From positions 1 through 64,000 of the forward strand of contig JAFKFG010000014.1 of NCBI GenBank assembly GCA_017307355.1: a stretch of 64,000 nucleotides of DNA, in the 5' to 3' direction. Source of the stretch: Alphaproteobacteria bacterium (GTDB lineage: Bacteria; Pseudomonadota; Alphaproteobacteria; Micropepsales; Micropepsaceae). Both the position numbers and the translations under genes were made by a program. The notes beneath the pieces were generated by a model. It was given only the letters and a program-made list of their open reading frames with translations. It had not been told where the DNA came from and did no database searches. This document shows, in pieces, positions 25,174-33,847 of this stretch (the stretch's first letter is position 1; each line of letters starts with the position of its first letter).

Positions 25174-25923
25174 CTAATTCGGCATGCTGCCAAGCTTGTC
25201 GATCGCCTGGCGCATGAGCTGTTCCTGGGAATTGGTCATCGTCGCGGTCATTTCATAGGCGCGCATCACTTCGACCATGTGCGAGATTTCGATCACCGGC
25301 TTGACGTTGGAGCCTTCCAGCATGCGCTGGGCCACCGTGGATTCGGTGGTGGGCGTCGCCGCCTGGGTGGTCGAATAGAGATTGGAGCCTACCTTGGTCA
25401 TGGCCCGCTCGTTGGGGAAGGTAACGACCTGCAGCTTGGCGATCTGGTTGGCGGCGCCGTTGAGAATGCTGGAGATGGTGCCGTCGGCGCCGACGCTGAC
25501 CGTGCCGTCATCGGGGGTGATGGTGATGGCGCCGCCATCGCCCTGCACGGCATAACCATTAGAGGTGACCAGCTGGCCATCCTGATTCAAACTGAAATGC
25601 CCGTCGCGGGTATAGCGCATGCCCGCCGGCGTCTGCACCGCGAAGAAGCCCTTGCCGTTGATGGCGAAGTCCAGCGTGGCGCCGGTCGAATTCAATTCGC
25701 CCTGGCCCAGGTCGCGCACAATGCCCGCGTCCTTCACGAAGCTCAGCGCCTGGGGACCGGTCTGGGTCTCGGAGGGGCGTACATAGGTGGCATATTCTTC
25801 GAACTTCGCGGTCTCGCGCTTGAAGCCCGGGGTGGAGGCATTGGCGATATTGTTCGCGATCACGTCCATCGATCGATAGGCCGCGAGTTGATGCGAAAGA
25901 CTAACAAGAAGTGAATTATCCAT
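25174..25923 (-). CDS. flgF: Flagellar proximal rod protein FlgF
   Basis: A 249-residue rod protein. It has the N-terminal MDVIANNIANASTPGFKRE motif, an internal GFFAVQTPAGMRYTRDGHF segment shared by FlgF/FlgG, and the C-terminal EISHMVEVMRAYEMTATM helix. It is the first gene of the flgFGAH operon; a sigma-54 promoter lies 39-53 bases upstream of its ATG. Confidence 0.95.
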   Translation of the reverse strand: MDNSLLVSLSHQLAAYRSMDVIANNIANASTPGFKRETAKFEEYATYVRPSETQTGPQALSFVKDAGIVRDLGQGELNSTGATLDFAINGKGFFAVQTPAGMRYTRDGHFSLNQDGQLVTSNGYAVQGDGGAITITPDDGTVSVGADGTISSILNGAANQIAKLQVVTFPNERAMTKVGSNLYSTTQAATPTTESTVAQRMLEGSNVKPVIEISHMVEVMRAYEMTATMTNSQEQLMRQAIDKLGSMPN

Positions 25924-25961
25924 GGCTCAGCAGATCCCTTCTGGTCCGCCCGCCAACAAGT

Positions 25962-25976
25962 GCAGCCGCCGTGCCA
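25962..25976 (-). promoter_or_regulatory. Sigma-54 promoter of flgFGAH
   Basis: Minus-strand TGGCAC-GGCGG-CTGC has the invariant GG and GC separated by 10 bases. The transcript start is expected near 25950, 27 bases from the flgF ATG. Confidence 0.72.
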
Positions 25977-26067
25977 ACGTAAAAGGCCCATTTTTATTGG
26001 CTTTCCCGCCTGCCTGCGGCGGCACGGGGAAAAACTTGCCGGGCCGAAGGCGCGAGGCTGGGCAATT

Positions 26068-26084
26068 TCAACCGCTCCTTAACC
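26068..26084 (+). promoter_or_regulatory. CtrA-like box upstream of fliL
   Basis: TCAA-N7-TTAACC differs by one base from the CtrA consensus TTAA-N7-TTAACC and lies 44-60 bases upstream of the fliL ATG. Caulobacter fliLM is a known CtrA target. Confidence 0.55.
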
Positions 26085-26127
26085 ACGTTTGCCTACCTTC
26101 GCCGGCGAAGAGAGCTGGGACGCTGAA

Positions 26128-26679
26128 ATGGCGAAGAAGGATAAAGGGCCCGATGCCGAGGCCGATGGCGAGAATGCCGAAGCCAAGGGTGAAGGCGAAG
26201 GCGCGCCCAAAAAGGGCCTGAAGCGCTTTCTCACCAAGAAAATCCTGATGATCGCCGTGCCCGCGCTGGTTCTGGTGCTGGGTGGCGGCGGCGGCGCGAC
26301 CTACTTCTTTCTCTTGAAGCCGCATGACGCCGACAAGACAAAAGTCGCCGAAGCGCCGCCCCTGACCCCACCGGAAGTGGCGTTCAGCGATGTGCCGGAC
26401 ATTCTGGTCAATATTCAAAGCAGCGACGGCACCCCCGCCTATCTGAAATTGTCGCTGTCCCTGGAAATGGACAATGAGCTGCAAAAGACCGGCATGACGG
26501 CCCTGATGCCGCGCCTGGTCGACCAGTTCCAATCCTATCTGCGCGAACTGCGCGTCGACGACCTCAAAGGCTCGGAAGGCGTGCTGCGGCTGAAGGAAGA
26601 GCTACTGCGCCGGGTCAATGCCTCGGCCGCGCCCTACAAAGTGCGCGACGTTCTTCTCAAACAAATGATCATTCAGTAG
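26128..26679 (+). CDS. fliL: Flagellar basal body-associated protein FliL
   Basis: A 183-residue single-pass membrane protein near the stator/MS ring. It has a lysine- and glutamate-rich cytoplasmic N-terminus (about 35 residues), a membrane helix (ILMIAVPALVLVLGGGGG), a proline-rich hinge and a periplasmic FliL domain. That domain contains AYLKLSLSLEMDNE and ends ELLRRVNASAAPYKVRDVLLKQMIIQ (quoted in part: VRDVLLKQMIIQ). The ATG at 26128 is chosen over an in-frame upstream ATG at 26089 because it starts the typical lysine-rich MAKKDK. Confidence 0.94.
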   Translation: MAKKDKGPDAEADGENAEAKGEGEGAPKKGLKRFLTKKILMIAVPALVLVLGGGGGATYFFLLKPHDADKTKVAEAPPLTPPEVAFSDVPDILVNIQSSDGTPAYLKLSLSLEMDNELQKTGMTALMPRLVDQFQSYLRELRVDDLKGSEGVLRLKEELLRRVNASAAPYKVRDVLLKQMIIQ

Positions 26680-26729
26680 GAGCGTCGGCGGGAGCCGGAG
26701 CGACAACGAAATTTTGAACAGGCTGCTCA

Positions 26730-27785
26730 ATGACTGACGAAACGCCCCCGCCCGACGTCGCGACCGAGATCGCCGTCGCCGCCGACCTGCCGATCGACGG
26801 CAACAGCGGCGCCGAGCGCATCCTGAACCAGGAAGAAATCGATTCCCTTCTGGGTTTCGACGTCAACTCCGACCAGATGCAGGACAAGTCGGGCGTCCGC
26901 GCCATCATCAATTCGGCGCTGGTGTCGTATGAACGCCTGCCGATGCTGGAAATCGTCTTCGACCGCCTGGTGCGGCTGATGACCACGTCCTTGCGCAATT
27001 TCACCTCGGACAATGTCGAAGTCAGCCTGGATTCGATCACTTCGATCCGTTTCGGCGACTATCTCAATTCCATTCCCCTGCCCGCCATCCTGTCGGTGTT
27101 TCATGCAGAGGAGTTGGACAATTACGGCCTCTTCACGGTCGATTCCAACCTGATCTATTCCATCGTGGACGTGCTTTTGGGCGGGCGGCGCGGCTCTTCG
27201 GCCATGCGCATCGAAGGCCGGCCTTACACCACCATCGAACGCACTTTGGTGCAGCGCATGGTGGAAGTCATTCTTCAAGATATGTGCGCCGCGTTCGAGC
27301 CTCTGGCGCCGGTGAATTTCTCGCTCGACCGCCTGGAAACCAATCCCCGTTTCGCCGCCATCGCCCGGCCCGCCAATGCCGCGATCCTGGTGAAGCTGCG
27401 CATCGACATGGAAGACCGCGGCGGGCGCACCGAATTGCTGTTGCCCTATGCGACCCTGGAGCCCATCCGCAAGCTGCTCTTGCAACAATTCATGGGCGAA
27501 AAATTCGGCCGCGACTCGATCTGGGAAAGCCATCTGGCCACCGAGCTTTGGTCCACCAAGGTCAATATCGACGCCATTCTCGATGAGCAGGTGATGCCGC
27601 TGAACCGGGTGATGAATCTGGAAGTCGGCCAGACCGTGATGTTGGGCGCCAGTCCCGATTCCAAGATCGAATTGCGTTGCCGCGGCGTGCCGCTTCTCAC
27701 CGGCCGCATGGGCCGGGTCGGCTCGTCGGTCGCCGTCCGCGTCGATGCCGCCATCGAACGTACCGACGCCTCCAAAGCGCTCTAG
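26730..27785 (+). CDS. fliM: Flagellar motor switch protein FliM
   Basis: A 351-residue C-ring protein. The CheY-binding N-terminal motif appears as RILNQEEIDSLLGF (residues about 30-43). The middle CheC-like domain has LPMLEIVFDRLVRLMTTSLRNF and VDVLLGGRRGSS, and the C-terminal SpoA (FliN-like) domain follows GQTVMLGASPDSKIELRCRG. It lies 50 bases after fliL in the same operon, and the following gene begins 14 bases after its stop. Confidence 0.96.
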   Translation: MTDETPPPDVATEIAVAADLPIDGNSGAERILNQEEIDSLLGFDVNSDQMQDKSGVRAIINSALVSYERLPMLEIVFDRLVRLMTTSLRNFTSDNVEVSLDSITSIRFGDYLNSIPLPAILSVFHAEELDNYGLFTVDSNLIYSIVDVLLGGRRGSSAMRIEGRPYTTIERTLVQRMVEVILQDMCAAFEPLAPVNFSLDRLETNPRFAAIARPANAAILVKLRIDMEDRGGRTELLLPYATLEPIRKLLLQQFMGEKFGRDSIWESHLATELWSTKVNIDAILDEQVMPLNRVMNLEVGQTVMLGASPDSKIELRCRGVPLLTGRMGRVGSSVAVRVDAAIERTDASKAL

Positions 27786-27799
27786 CCGGAGATACTGCC

Positions 27800-28201
27800 A
27801 TGACCATGACCTTCTATGTCGAAGTCGCGCTGGAAATCCTGCTGGCCGCCACTTTGGGCTATTGCATTCTCTTGGAGCGCCGTCTTGCGGCCGTACGCAA
27901 GGGCCAGGAAGGCCTCAGCCGCACGATCGGCGAACTCAACATGGCCATTGCGGGTGCGGGCGCCAGCCTGCGCGCCTTGAAATCCGCCGCCGGCGAAGCC
28001 GCCGGCACCCTGGACGAACGCCTGAAGCGGGCGCGCCTGCATATCGACGAATTGGCGGTGCTCACCGGCTCGGCCGAGCGCATCGCCGACCGCATCGAGC
28101 GCGGCGTCACCAACGTGCCCCGCTCGGTGCCGATGGCCGATATCCCCTTGCCGTCCAACAGCATCATGAACCGCCTCGACAGCATGAGAAGCGCCCAATG
28201 A
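27800..28201 (+). CDS. DUF6468 membrane protein of the fliLM operon
   Basis: A 133-residue protein with one N-terminal membrane helix (FYVEVALEILLAATLGYCIL) followed by a long amphipathic helix (KGQEGLSRTIGELNMAIAGA to LDERLKRARLHIDEL). It matches the DUF6468 pattern found beside fliM in alphaproteobacteria; I know of no assigned function. ATG at 27800 follows CCGGAGA. It overlaps the next gene by four bases (ATGA), which argues for a shared role in motor function. Confidence 0.82.
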   Translation: MTMTFYVEVALEILLAATLGYCILLERRLAAVRKGQEGLSRTIGELNMAIAGAGASLRALKSAAGEAAGTLDERLKRARLHIDELAVLTGSAERIADRIERGVTNVPRSVPMADIPLPSNSIMNRLDSMRSAQ

Positions 28202-28938
28202 ATCTGCCCGTGAAAAAACCGTCGCGCCTGGTGCGCCTGTTGCCCAGCGTGGTGGTGGTGGGAACCGGCCTTCTGATGCTGAACGCATCGGGCCTGGTTC
28301 ACGACGCCTATGCGGAAATCAACAAACCGGCCGTCAGCGATGCCCTGGCGCCGCCGCCCGCGCCGATCAACAAGGACTTTGCCGCCGACGACGTGCAGAC
28401 CGCCAGCGCGTCCGAAACCGAAGTGCTGACCAGCCTGTCCAAGCGCCGCGGCGAACTGGATGCCCGCGAAGCGCAGATTCAGACGCAGGCCAATATGCTG
28501 GCCGCCACCGAAGCGCGCATCGATGCCAAGATGACCCAGCTCAAGGCGCTGCAGACCCAGATCTCGGCCCTTCTGGGCCAGCGCGACGCCGCCCAGGAAA
28601 AACAACTGGCGTCGCTGGTGAAAACCTATTCGGCGATGAAGCCCAAGGACGCGGCCCGCATCTTCGACAGCCTGAACGATCAGGTCCTGGTGCCGGTGGC
28701 GGCGGAAATGAAATCCGACGTGCTCGCGCCCGTGCTGGCGGCGATGAGCCCCGAACAGGCCCAGAAGCTCACGGTCCGCCTGGCCAACAAGCTCACATTG
28801 CCCGACACCAACAGCACCGCCCCGGCAGCCATGGCCACGGCCAGCCTCCCGGTCGGACCGGTGCCGGCGGGCGTGACGGCGAATGCGCCCGCGGCTGCTC
28901 CCGCGCCTGCCGCTCCCACCGCCAAGACCGGCGGCTAA
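28198..28938 (+). CDS. MotE-like periplasmic flagellar protein
   Basis: A 246-residue protein with an N-terminal signal or anchor helix (LLPSVVVVGTGLLMLNAS) and a coiled coil (LSKRRGELDAREAQIQTQA to LKALQTQISALLGQRD). An MgtE-N-like domain follows, with YSAMKPKDAARIFDSL and PVLAAMSPEQAQKLTVRLA, then an Ala/Pro-rich tail. Proteins of this build are annotated MotE, named for the MotC chaperone in Sinorhizobium. Whether it does that here is unknown because no motC is in the window. It is co-translated with the DUF6468 gene. Confidence 0.8.
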   Translation: MNLPVKKPSRLVRLLPSVVVVGTGLLMLNASGLVHDAYAEINKPAVSDALAPPPAPINKDFAADDVQTASASETEVLTSLSKRRGELDAREAQIQTQANMLAATEARIDAKMTQLKALQTQISALLGQRDAAQEKQLASLVKTYSAMKPKDAARIFDSLNDQVLVPVAAEMKSDVLAPVLAAMSPEQAQKLTVRLANKLTLPDTNSTAPAAMATASLPVGPVPAGVTANAPAAAPAPAAPTAKTGG

Positions 28939-28965
28939 GGCCCCCTCGCACAAGGGAAATCACGG

Positions 28966-28982
28966 TTTACCAAGGGTTAATC
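28966..28982 (+). promoter_or_regulatory. CtrA-like box upstream of the large TPR gene
   Basis: TTTA-N7-TTAATC resembles TTAA-N7-TTAACC with two mismatches, 43-59 bases upstream of the TTG start used here. Confidence 0.35.
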
Positions 28983-29024
28983 CCGGTCACGGCATAGTTG
29001 CCAAGTTTCAGGGGCTTAGAAGTC

Positions 29025-32000
29025 TTGGCGTTCCTTTCGCGCATTGTCGGCCTGACCGGTCTGGCGCTTCTGGCCAGCCTGCCCGCGCGCGCGGCCGACA
29101 CCGTCGCGTCCGAACCGCAGAACGGCTTTGTCCGCCTCAATTTCAATTTCGCCCCCGCCGCCAAAGTCAGCGCCGCCACCCAAGGCGGCGTACTGACCCT
29201 GTCCTTCGACCGCAAGCCCAGCATCACGCCGCAGGCCATCGTGGCCCTGTCCAACGGCGCGCTGGCCAGCGGCCGCATCGATGCCGACGGCAAGACCTTG
29301 CGCTTCGCATTGACCCAGCCGGTGCGCCTGCACCAAAGCGCGCTGGACAACCGGGCCGTGATCGACCTGGCGCCCATGAGCTTCACCGGCACGATGCCGG
29401 ACCTTGCCCCCCCGCCGAAGCAGGCGGCCGCGCCGGTCGACCCGGCCAGCCTGCCGGAACTGAAATTGCGCGCGGGTTCTTATTCCAACTACACGCGGCT
29501 GGTGTTCGATTGGCCGAAGCCGGTTTCCTATTCGGTCTTTCCCGGCGCGGGAAAAATCGCCATCCGCTTCCGGGCGCTGGCGCGGCCCGATCTGTCCGCC
29601 GTCGCACGCTTCGCGCCGCCCTGGGTGAAGAACGCCTCCTGGCGCACCGATGGCGCGGGCATCATGGTCGAGTTCGACACCGACAGCGCTTCCGGCTTTC
29701 ACGATTTCAAGGACGGCAACAAGATCGTCATCGACGTTCTGGCGCCGCACACCGATGCCGCCGCCTATGCGCCGCCCGGCCTGGACAAGCCGAAAGTCAC
29801 GGCCATGTCGGCGGCCCAGGCCAAGGCCATCACCGACACGGCGGACAAGCTGTCCGGCAAGCCTGCCGAAACCAAGCCGGAGGTGAAAGCCGCCGAAGCC
29901 AAACCGGACGCCAAAGCCGAAGCCAAGCCGGACGCCAAAGCCGAAGCCAAGCCGGCCGAGATCAAGACCGCTACCGTCACGCCGCCGCCCGCGCCCTTCG
30001 CCGACAGCCATTTGATCAAGGATGGCGCGGTGATCGGCTTCAAGGGCGCGGCCAGCCATCCCAACGCCATCTTCGTGCGCGGCTTGACCGCCTGGGTGGT
30101 GCTGGAAAACACGCCCAGCATCGATGCCGCCGCGCTGAAAACACAGCTGGGCGATTTCGCGTCCCAGGTCGAAGCCTCTTCCGCCGCCGGCATTTCCGTT
30201 CTGCGCATCGGCCTGAAAAAGAACGCGCCCATCGCCGCGGTAAATGCCGGGCCCGACTTGAAAGTGACCATCGGCGCCAACGCGGCAACCCCGCCCGGCA
30301 CCATCGCCTTTGCCCGCAACCAGGACGATCCCAAGCGTTCGTCGCTGACCACCTTGCTGCCCGGGGCCAATCGCGTGCTGCTGCTGACCGATCCGGTTAC
30401 CGGCGACAATCTGATCGTGGTCGCGGGCAATACCGGCCGCGCCGTTCCGGCCCAGCGCGACTATGCGGAATTCGCCGCGCTTCCCACCGCCAATGGCCTG
30501 GTGATCACTGCCTATGCGGACGATGTGTCGGTCGGTGTCGCCAATGGACGCATCACCATTACCCGCCCCGGCGGCTTGTCGCTCACCCCGCTCACCATGC
30601 CGGTGGAGGAAACGCCCGCGGCCCTGGCGGCCGAGCGCAACGGCCCCAGCTTCCTGGACTTCGCGTCCTGGAGCCCCATGTCGGGCGGCTCCTTTCTCGC
30701 CACCGAGCGGCGGCTGACCCAGGCGGTGTCGCGCCAACCGCCCGCCCGCGCCAATACCGCCCGCCTGATGCTGGCGCGCTTCTATCTCGCCAACCGCTTC
30801 GCGGCGGAAGCGTTGGGCGTGATCAACCTGATTCAGACGTCCGACCCGGCCCTGCGCGGAGACATCCAGCTCGCCACCATGCGGGCCGCCGCCGATTACA
30901 TGATGGGCCGCTATCGCGACGCCCATAACGACCTGGCCGGTCCCTCTTTCGATTCGGACCGGCATGCCGCCTTGTGGCGGGGACTGACGGAAGCGGCGCT
31001 GGAGAATTGGAGCGCCGCGCACACCTATCTGGAACAGGCCGTGCCGGTGCTGAAGAAATACCAGCCGGAATGGCAAGCCCGCGCGCGCCTGGCCAATGCG
31101 GAATCCGCGTTGGGCATGGGCCGCCTGGAAATGGCCGACGCGGCGATGATGCATGTCCCGCAGGATCTGGGCAAAACCGACGCCCTGGAAGCCAAGCTGA
31201 TCAAGGCGCGCATCGATGCCGCCGAAAATCATTATCCCGCCGCCGCGGCCGGATTCACGGCCGTGGTGAATGGCGGCGACGACCGCCTGGCCGCCCAGGC
31301 CATCTTTTATCAGACCAATGCCGCCTTGGCCGCGGGCATCATCGAGCCCAAGCGGGGCATCGATGTGCTGGAACGCCTGCGCTATCGCTGGCGCGGCGAC
31401 GCGCTGGAACTGAAAACCTTGCGCAAGCTGGCCTCGCTTTATTTCGGCGAGCGCAAATGGCAGCCGGGCCTGAAGACCTTGCGCGTCGCCACCCAGAATT
31501 TCATGGGCCAGGAACAGGCCCATGCCGCCCAGGAAGACATGCGCGCGGCCTTCGCCAATCTTTTCATCAAGGGCGGCGCCGACAAATTGCCGCCGGTGGA
31601 AAGCCTGTCGATCTTCTATGACAATATCGATCTCACCCCGATCGGCGCGGATGGCGACGAAATGATCCGCCGCATGGTCGACCGGCTGGTGGCGGTGGAC
31701 CTTCTGGGACCGGCGGCCAAGCTTCTGTCCTATCAGGTCGAGAAGCGGCTGGACGGCGTGGCCAAGGCGCAAGTCTCCACCAAGCTCGCCGCCATCTATT
31801 TGATGGATCACAAGCCGCAAGCCGCGGTGGATGCACTGCATGGCTCGCAGGTCAGCGGATTGCCGGACCAGGATGGGCATGCCCGCATGATCCTGGAGGC
31901 TCGCGCCTTCGCCGGCCTCAAGCAATGGGACAATGCGCTGGACCTGATCGCGGTGGACGACCAGCCCGATACGCGCCGCCTGCGCGCCGACATTTACTGG

Positions 32001-32342
32001 GAAGCGGGCAATTGGGCGCTTGCCGGCCAGAAGACCGAAGAACTTCTGGGCGCGCGCTGGAGCGATCCCATTCCTTTGTCGAATGGCGAACGGGCCCAGG
32101 TGCTGCGGCTGGCGGTGTCCTATTCGCTGGCCAATGACGAAGCCAGCCTGGACCGGCTGCGCCAGCATTTCACGCCCAAGATGCAGAACACGCCGGATGG
32201 CAACGCCTTTGCGGTTCTGTCTCAGGAAATCGACATGCACGGCCTCGCCTTCCGCGACGCCGCCGCCAAGATCGCGTCGGTGGATACTTTGCAAGCCTTT
32301 ATGAAAGACTTTAGCAAGCGGAACGTGGTGGCTATTAATTAA
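29025..32342 (+). CDS. Large periplasmic TPR protein of the flagellar locus
   Basis: A protein of about 1,105 residues with a signal peptide (VGLTGLALLASLPARA). The N-terminal third contains AMIN-like beta segments (NGFVRLNFNFAPAAKVSAAT and YTRLVFDWPKPVSYSVFPGA). A lysine/alanine linker has a repeated AKPDAKAE unit at about residues 290-320. The C-terminal two thirds are helical TPR or Sel1-like repeats (for example LMLARFYLANRFAAEALGVI and DRHAALWRGLTEAALENWSA). The start is TTG at 29025 with AGGGGC nine bases before; TTG at 28998 is an alternative. Similar proteins sit next to motE in other alphaproteobacteria, suggesting an envelope or motor assembly role; no function is proven. Confidence 0.75.
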   Translation: MAFLSRIVGLTGLALLASLPARAADTVASEPQNGFVRLNFNFAPAAKVSAATQGGVLTLSFDRKPSITPQAIVALSNGALASGRIDADGKTLRFALTQPVRLHQSALDNRAVIDLAPMSFTGTMPDLAPPPKQAAAPVDPASLPELKLRAGSYSNYTRLVFDWPKPVSYSVFPGAGKIAIRFRALARPDLSAVARFAPPWVKNASWRTDGAGIMVEFDTDSASGFHDFKDGNKIVIDVLAPHTDAAAYAPPGLDKPKVTAMSAAQAKAITDTADKLSGKPAETKPEVKAAEAKPDAKAEAKPDAKAEAKPAEIKTATVTPPPAPFADSHLIKDGAVIGFKGAASHPNAIFVRGLTAWVVLENTPSIDAAALKTQLGDFASQVEASSAAGISVLRIGLKKNAPIAAVNAGPDLKVTIGANAATPPGTIAFARNQDDPKRSSLTTLLPGANRVLLLTDPVTGDNLIVVAGNTGRAVPAQRDYAEFAALPTANGLVITAYADDVSVGVANGRITITRPGGLSLTPLTMPVEETPAALAAERNGPSFLDFASWSPMSGGSFLATERRLTQAVSRQPPARANTARLMLARFYLANRFAAEALGVINLIQTSDPALRGDIQLATMRAAADYMMGRYRDAHNDLAGPSFDSDRHAALWRGLTEAALENWSAAHTYLEQAVPVLKKYQPEWQARARLANAESALGMGRLEMADAAMMHVPQDLGKTDALEAKLIKARIDAAENHYPAAAAGFTAVVNGGDDRLAAQAIFYQTNAALAAGIIEPKRGIDVLERLRYRWRGDALELKTLRKLASLYFGERKWQPGLKTLRVATQNFMGQEQAHAAQEDMRAAFANLFIKGGADKLPPVESLSIFYDNIDLTPIGADGDEMIRRMVDRLVAVDLLGPAAKLLSYQVEKRLDGVAKAQVSTKLAAIYLMDHKPQAAVDALHGSQVSGLPDQDGHARMILEARAFAGLKQWDNALDLIAVDDQPDTRRLRADIYWEAGNWALAGQKTEELLGARWSDPIPLSNGERAQVLRLAVSYSLANDEASLDRLRQHFTPKMQNTPDGNAFAVLSQEIDMHGLAFRDAAAKIASVDTLQAFMKDFSKRNVVAIN

Positions 32343-32344
32343 GG

Positions 32345-32424
32345 CCCCCATCTGTCCGCCACGCGGGCAAGCCCGCTAGCGGACATCTTCCCCCGTCAGC
32401 GGCTTTGCCGCACGGGGGAAGAAA
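32345..32424 (+). repeat. Palindromic intergenic element, A unit
   Basis: 80 bases starting two bases after the TPR-gene stop: CCCCCATCTGTCCGCCAC, an extended hairpin TGTCCGC...GCGGACA enclosing GCGGGC/GCCCGC, then a second hairpin CCCCCGT...ACGGGGG, then AAGAAA. It lies in a convergent gap. Confidence 0.88.
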
Positions 32425-32452
32425 GTCAGGACAAGCTTCTAGAGAAAATTTT

Positions 32453-33271
32453 TTAGAGAGACTCGAGCCAGCTTAAGCTGCGGTCACACACGCCCTCCCA
32501 ACCCGGTTCGCCGATCAGCCAGTGGCTCATGCCGGGCATGGTTTCGAATGATGCCTGTTTGTAGAGCGCGGCGGTGCGCTGGACCGTGCCGGGCGGGCAG
32601 ATGCGGTCGCCGCCACCAGTGAGAAGCAACAGCGGGCACGTCACTTTGCGGATATCGACTTCGCTGGCACGGTGCATATCCAGACCCCAATGCAAGGCTT
32701 CGAAGGTGGCGCGGCCAGATTCCGGGCGGAATTGGTCGAACACCTGTTTGCGCTGATTTTCCGGAAAGCGATCCAGCGAATGGGCAGCCGCCGCATTGAA
32801 ATCCGGCTCCAGAATCATGCTCCAGAATCCCACGCGCAGCATCAAGCTTTGCGCCGTGCCGATCTCGAAAAGCGTCGAGGGCGGAACGCCCCAGGGCGCG
32901 ATGGGTGCCAGCAGGATCGCGGCGGCGATCTCGCGGCGCGCCGCCAACATCTGCGCTAGAAGGCCGCCCATGGAATGACCGATCAGGATGGGTGGCGACG
33001 CCATCGCCGCGACCTGCTTTTCCAGATCCGCCGCATAATCCAACAGGCTGGTGGTAGCCAGCGCCGGTGCCGGCTTGGCGCCGTCGTGAAAGCGCAAGGC
33101 AGGCGCGCTGACGTCATAACCGGCTTCGCGAAAGCGCGCCGCAAACGCGTCCCACACCCAGGGACCGCAAAAACCGCCATGGATCATCAGCACAGGCGGT
33201 TTGGGATTTTCATGGGTCGCACGGCCGGGCGAACTGCTTTCCGTTTCGCCTGGCCGATGCTCCCGGCTCAT
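32453..33271 (-). CDS. Alpha/beta hydrolase
   Basis: A 272-residue alpha/beta-hydrolase-fold protein. The oxyanion segment is LMIHGGFCGPWVW, the nucleophile elbow is GHSMGG (serine), the acid is probably Asp in LLTGGGDRICPP, and the catalytic histidine is in PGMSHWLIGEPGWE. The substrate cannot be predicted. The ATG at 33271 overlaps the rppH stop by four bases, so it is translationally coupled to rppH. Confidence 0.87.
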   Translation of the reverse strand: MSREHRPGETESSSPGRATHENPKPPVLMIHGGFCGPWVWDAFAARFREAGYDVSAPALRFHDGAKPAPALATTSLLDYAADLEKQVAAMASPPILIGHSMGGLLAQMLAARREIAAAILLAPIAPWGVPPSTLFEIGTAQSLMLRVGFWSMILEPDFNAAAAHSLDRFPENQRKQVFDQFRPESGRATFEALHWGLDMHRASEVDIRKVTCPLLLLTGGGDRICPPGTVQRTAALYKQASFETMPGMSHWLIGEPGWEGVCDRSLSWLESL

Positions 33272-33741
33272 ACAGGTTTCGCCAGATGCCGGAAGGCGGT
33301 CACGATCTTGGCATAGGAGTCGCGCTTGAACGGCACGATCACATGCAGCAGCTCCTCGATGGTGAGCCATTTCCAGGCCGAGAATTCCGGCTCATGCGCA
33401 TGCAGGTCGATATCATTGTCGTCGCCCAAAAAGCGCAAGGCGAACCATTTCTGGCGCTGGCCGCGATATTTGCCGTGGAAGGCGACGCCCACCAGATGGG
33501 CGGGCAGATCGTAGGTGATCCAGTCGTCCATCTCGGCGATAATTTCGGCCTTGTCGGTGCCCGCCTCTTCCTTGAGTTCGCGCATCGCGGCCTGACGCGG
33601 CGCCTCGCCGCCATCGATGCCGCCTTGGGGCATCTGCCAGCCTTCGACCGTCTGGTCGATGCGCTTTCCGACGAAAATCAGCCCCTGACGATTGAGCAGC
33701 ATCACGCCGACGGCGGGGCGATAGGGGAGAAGAGACGACAC
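33268..33741 (-). CDS. rppH: RNA pyrophosphohydrolase RppH (Nudix)
   Basis: A 157-residue Nudix hydrolase that removes 5' pyrophosphate from mRNA and so starts its decay. It begins YRPAVGVMLLNRQGLIFVGKR (quoted as YRPAVGVMLLN) with GWQMPQGGID, and the full Nudix box GGIDGGEAPRQAAMRELKEE-AGT is present. W-KWF and PEFSAWKWL also match RppH. Length is typical for the family. Confidence 0.93.
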   Translation of the reverse strand: MSSLLPYRPAVGVMLLNRQGLIFVGKRIDQTVEGWQMPQGGIDGGEAPRQAAMRELKEEAGTDKAEIIAEMDDWITYDLPAHLVGVAFHGKYRGQRQKWFALRFLGDDNDIDLHAHEPEFSAWKWLTIEELLHVIVPFKRDSYAKIVTAFRHLAKPV

Positions 33742-33847
33742 GAAAAATCCTTGGACTCAGATGGAAAGATTTATCGCCCGAATGGGTTCCCGCGACAACC
33801 ATTCCCGCAGCAGGGCTGCTCCGCCGCGCGCGACGGATCCCGCGCCC

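Noticed and set aside
26023..26046. Possible sigma-54 promoter for fliL (GGCACGGGG...CTTGCC)
   Set aside because: The GGCAC and TTGC elements are 15 bases apart instead of 10, and the alternative GG pairing lacks the GGCAC box.
29016..32351. Open frame of over 1,100 codons on the minus strand opposite the large TPR gene
   Set aside because: It is a GC-driven antisense frame; it is rich in Gly, Arg, Gln and His, has no domains, and the plus-strand protein has a signal peptide and repeats.
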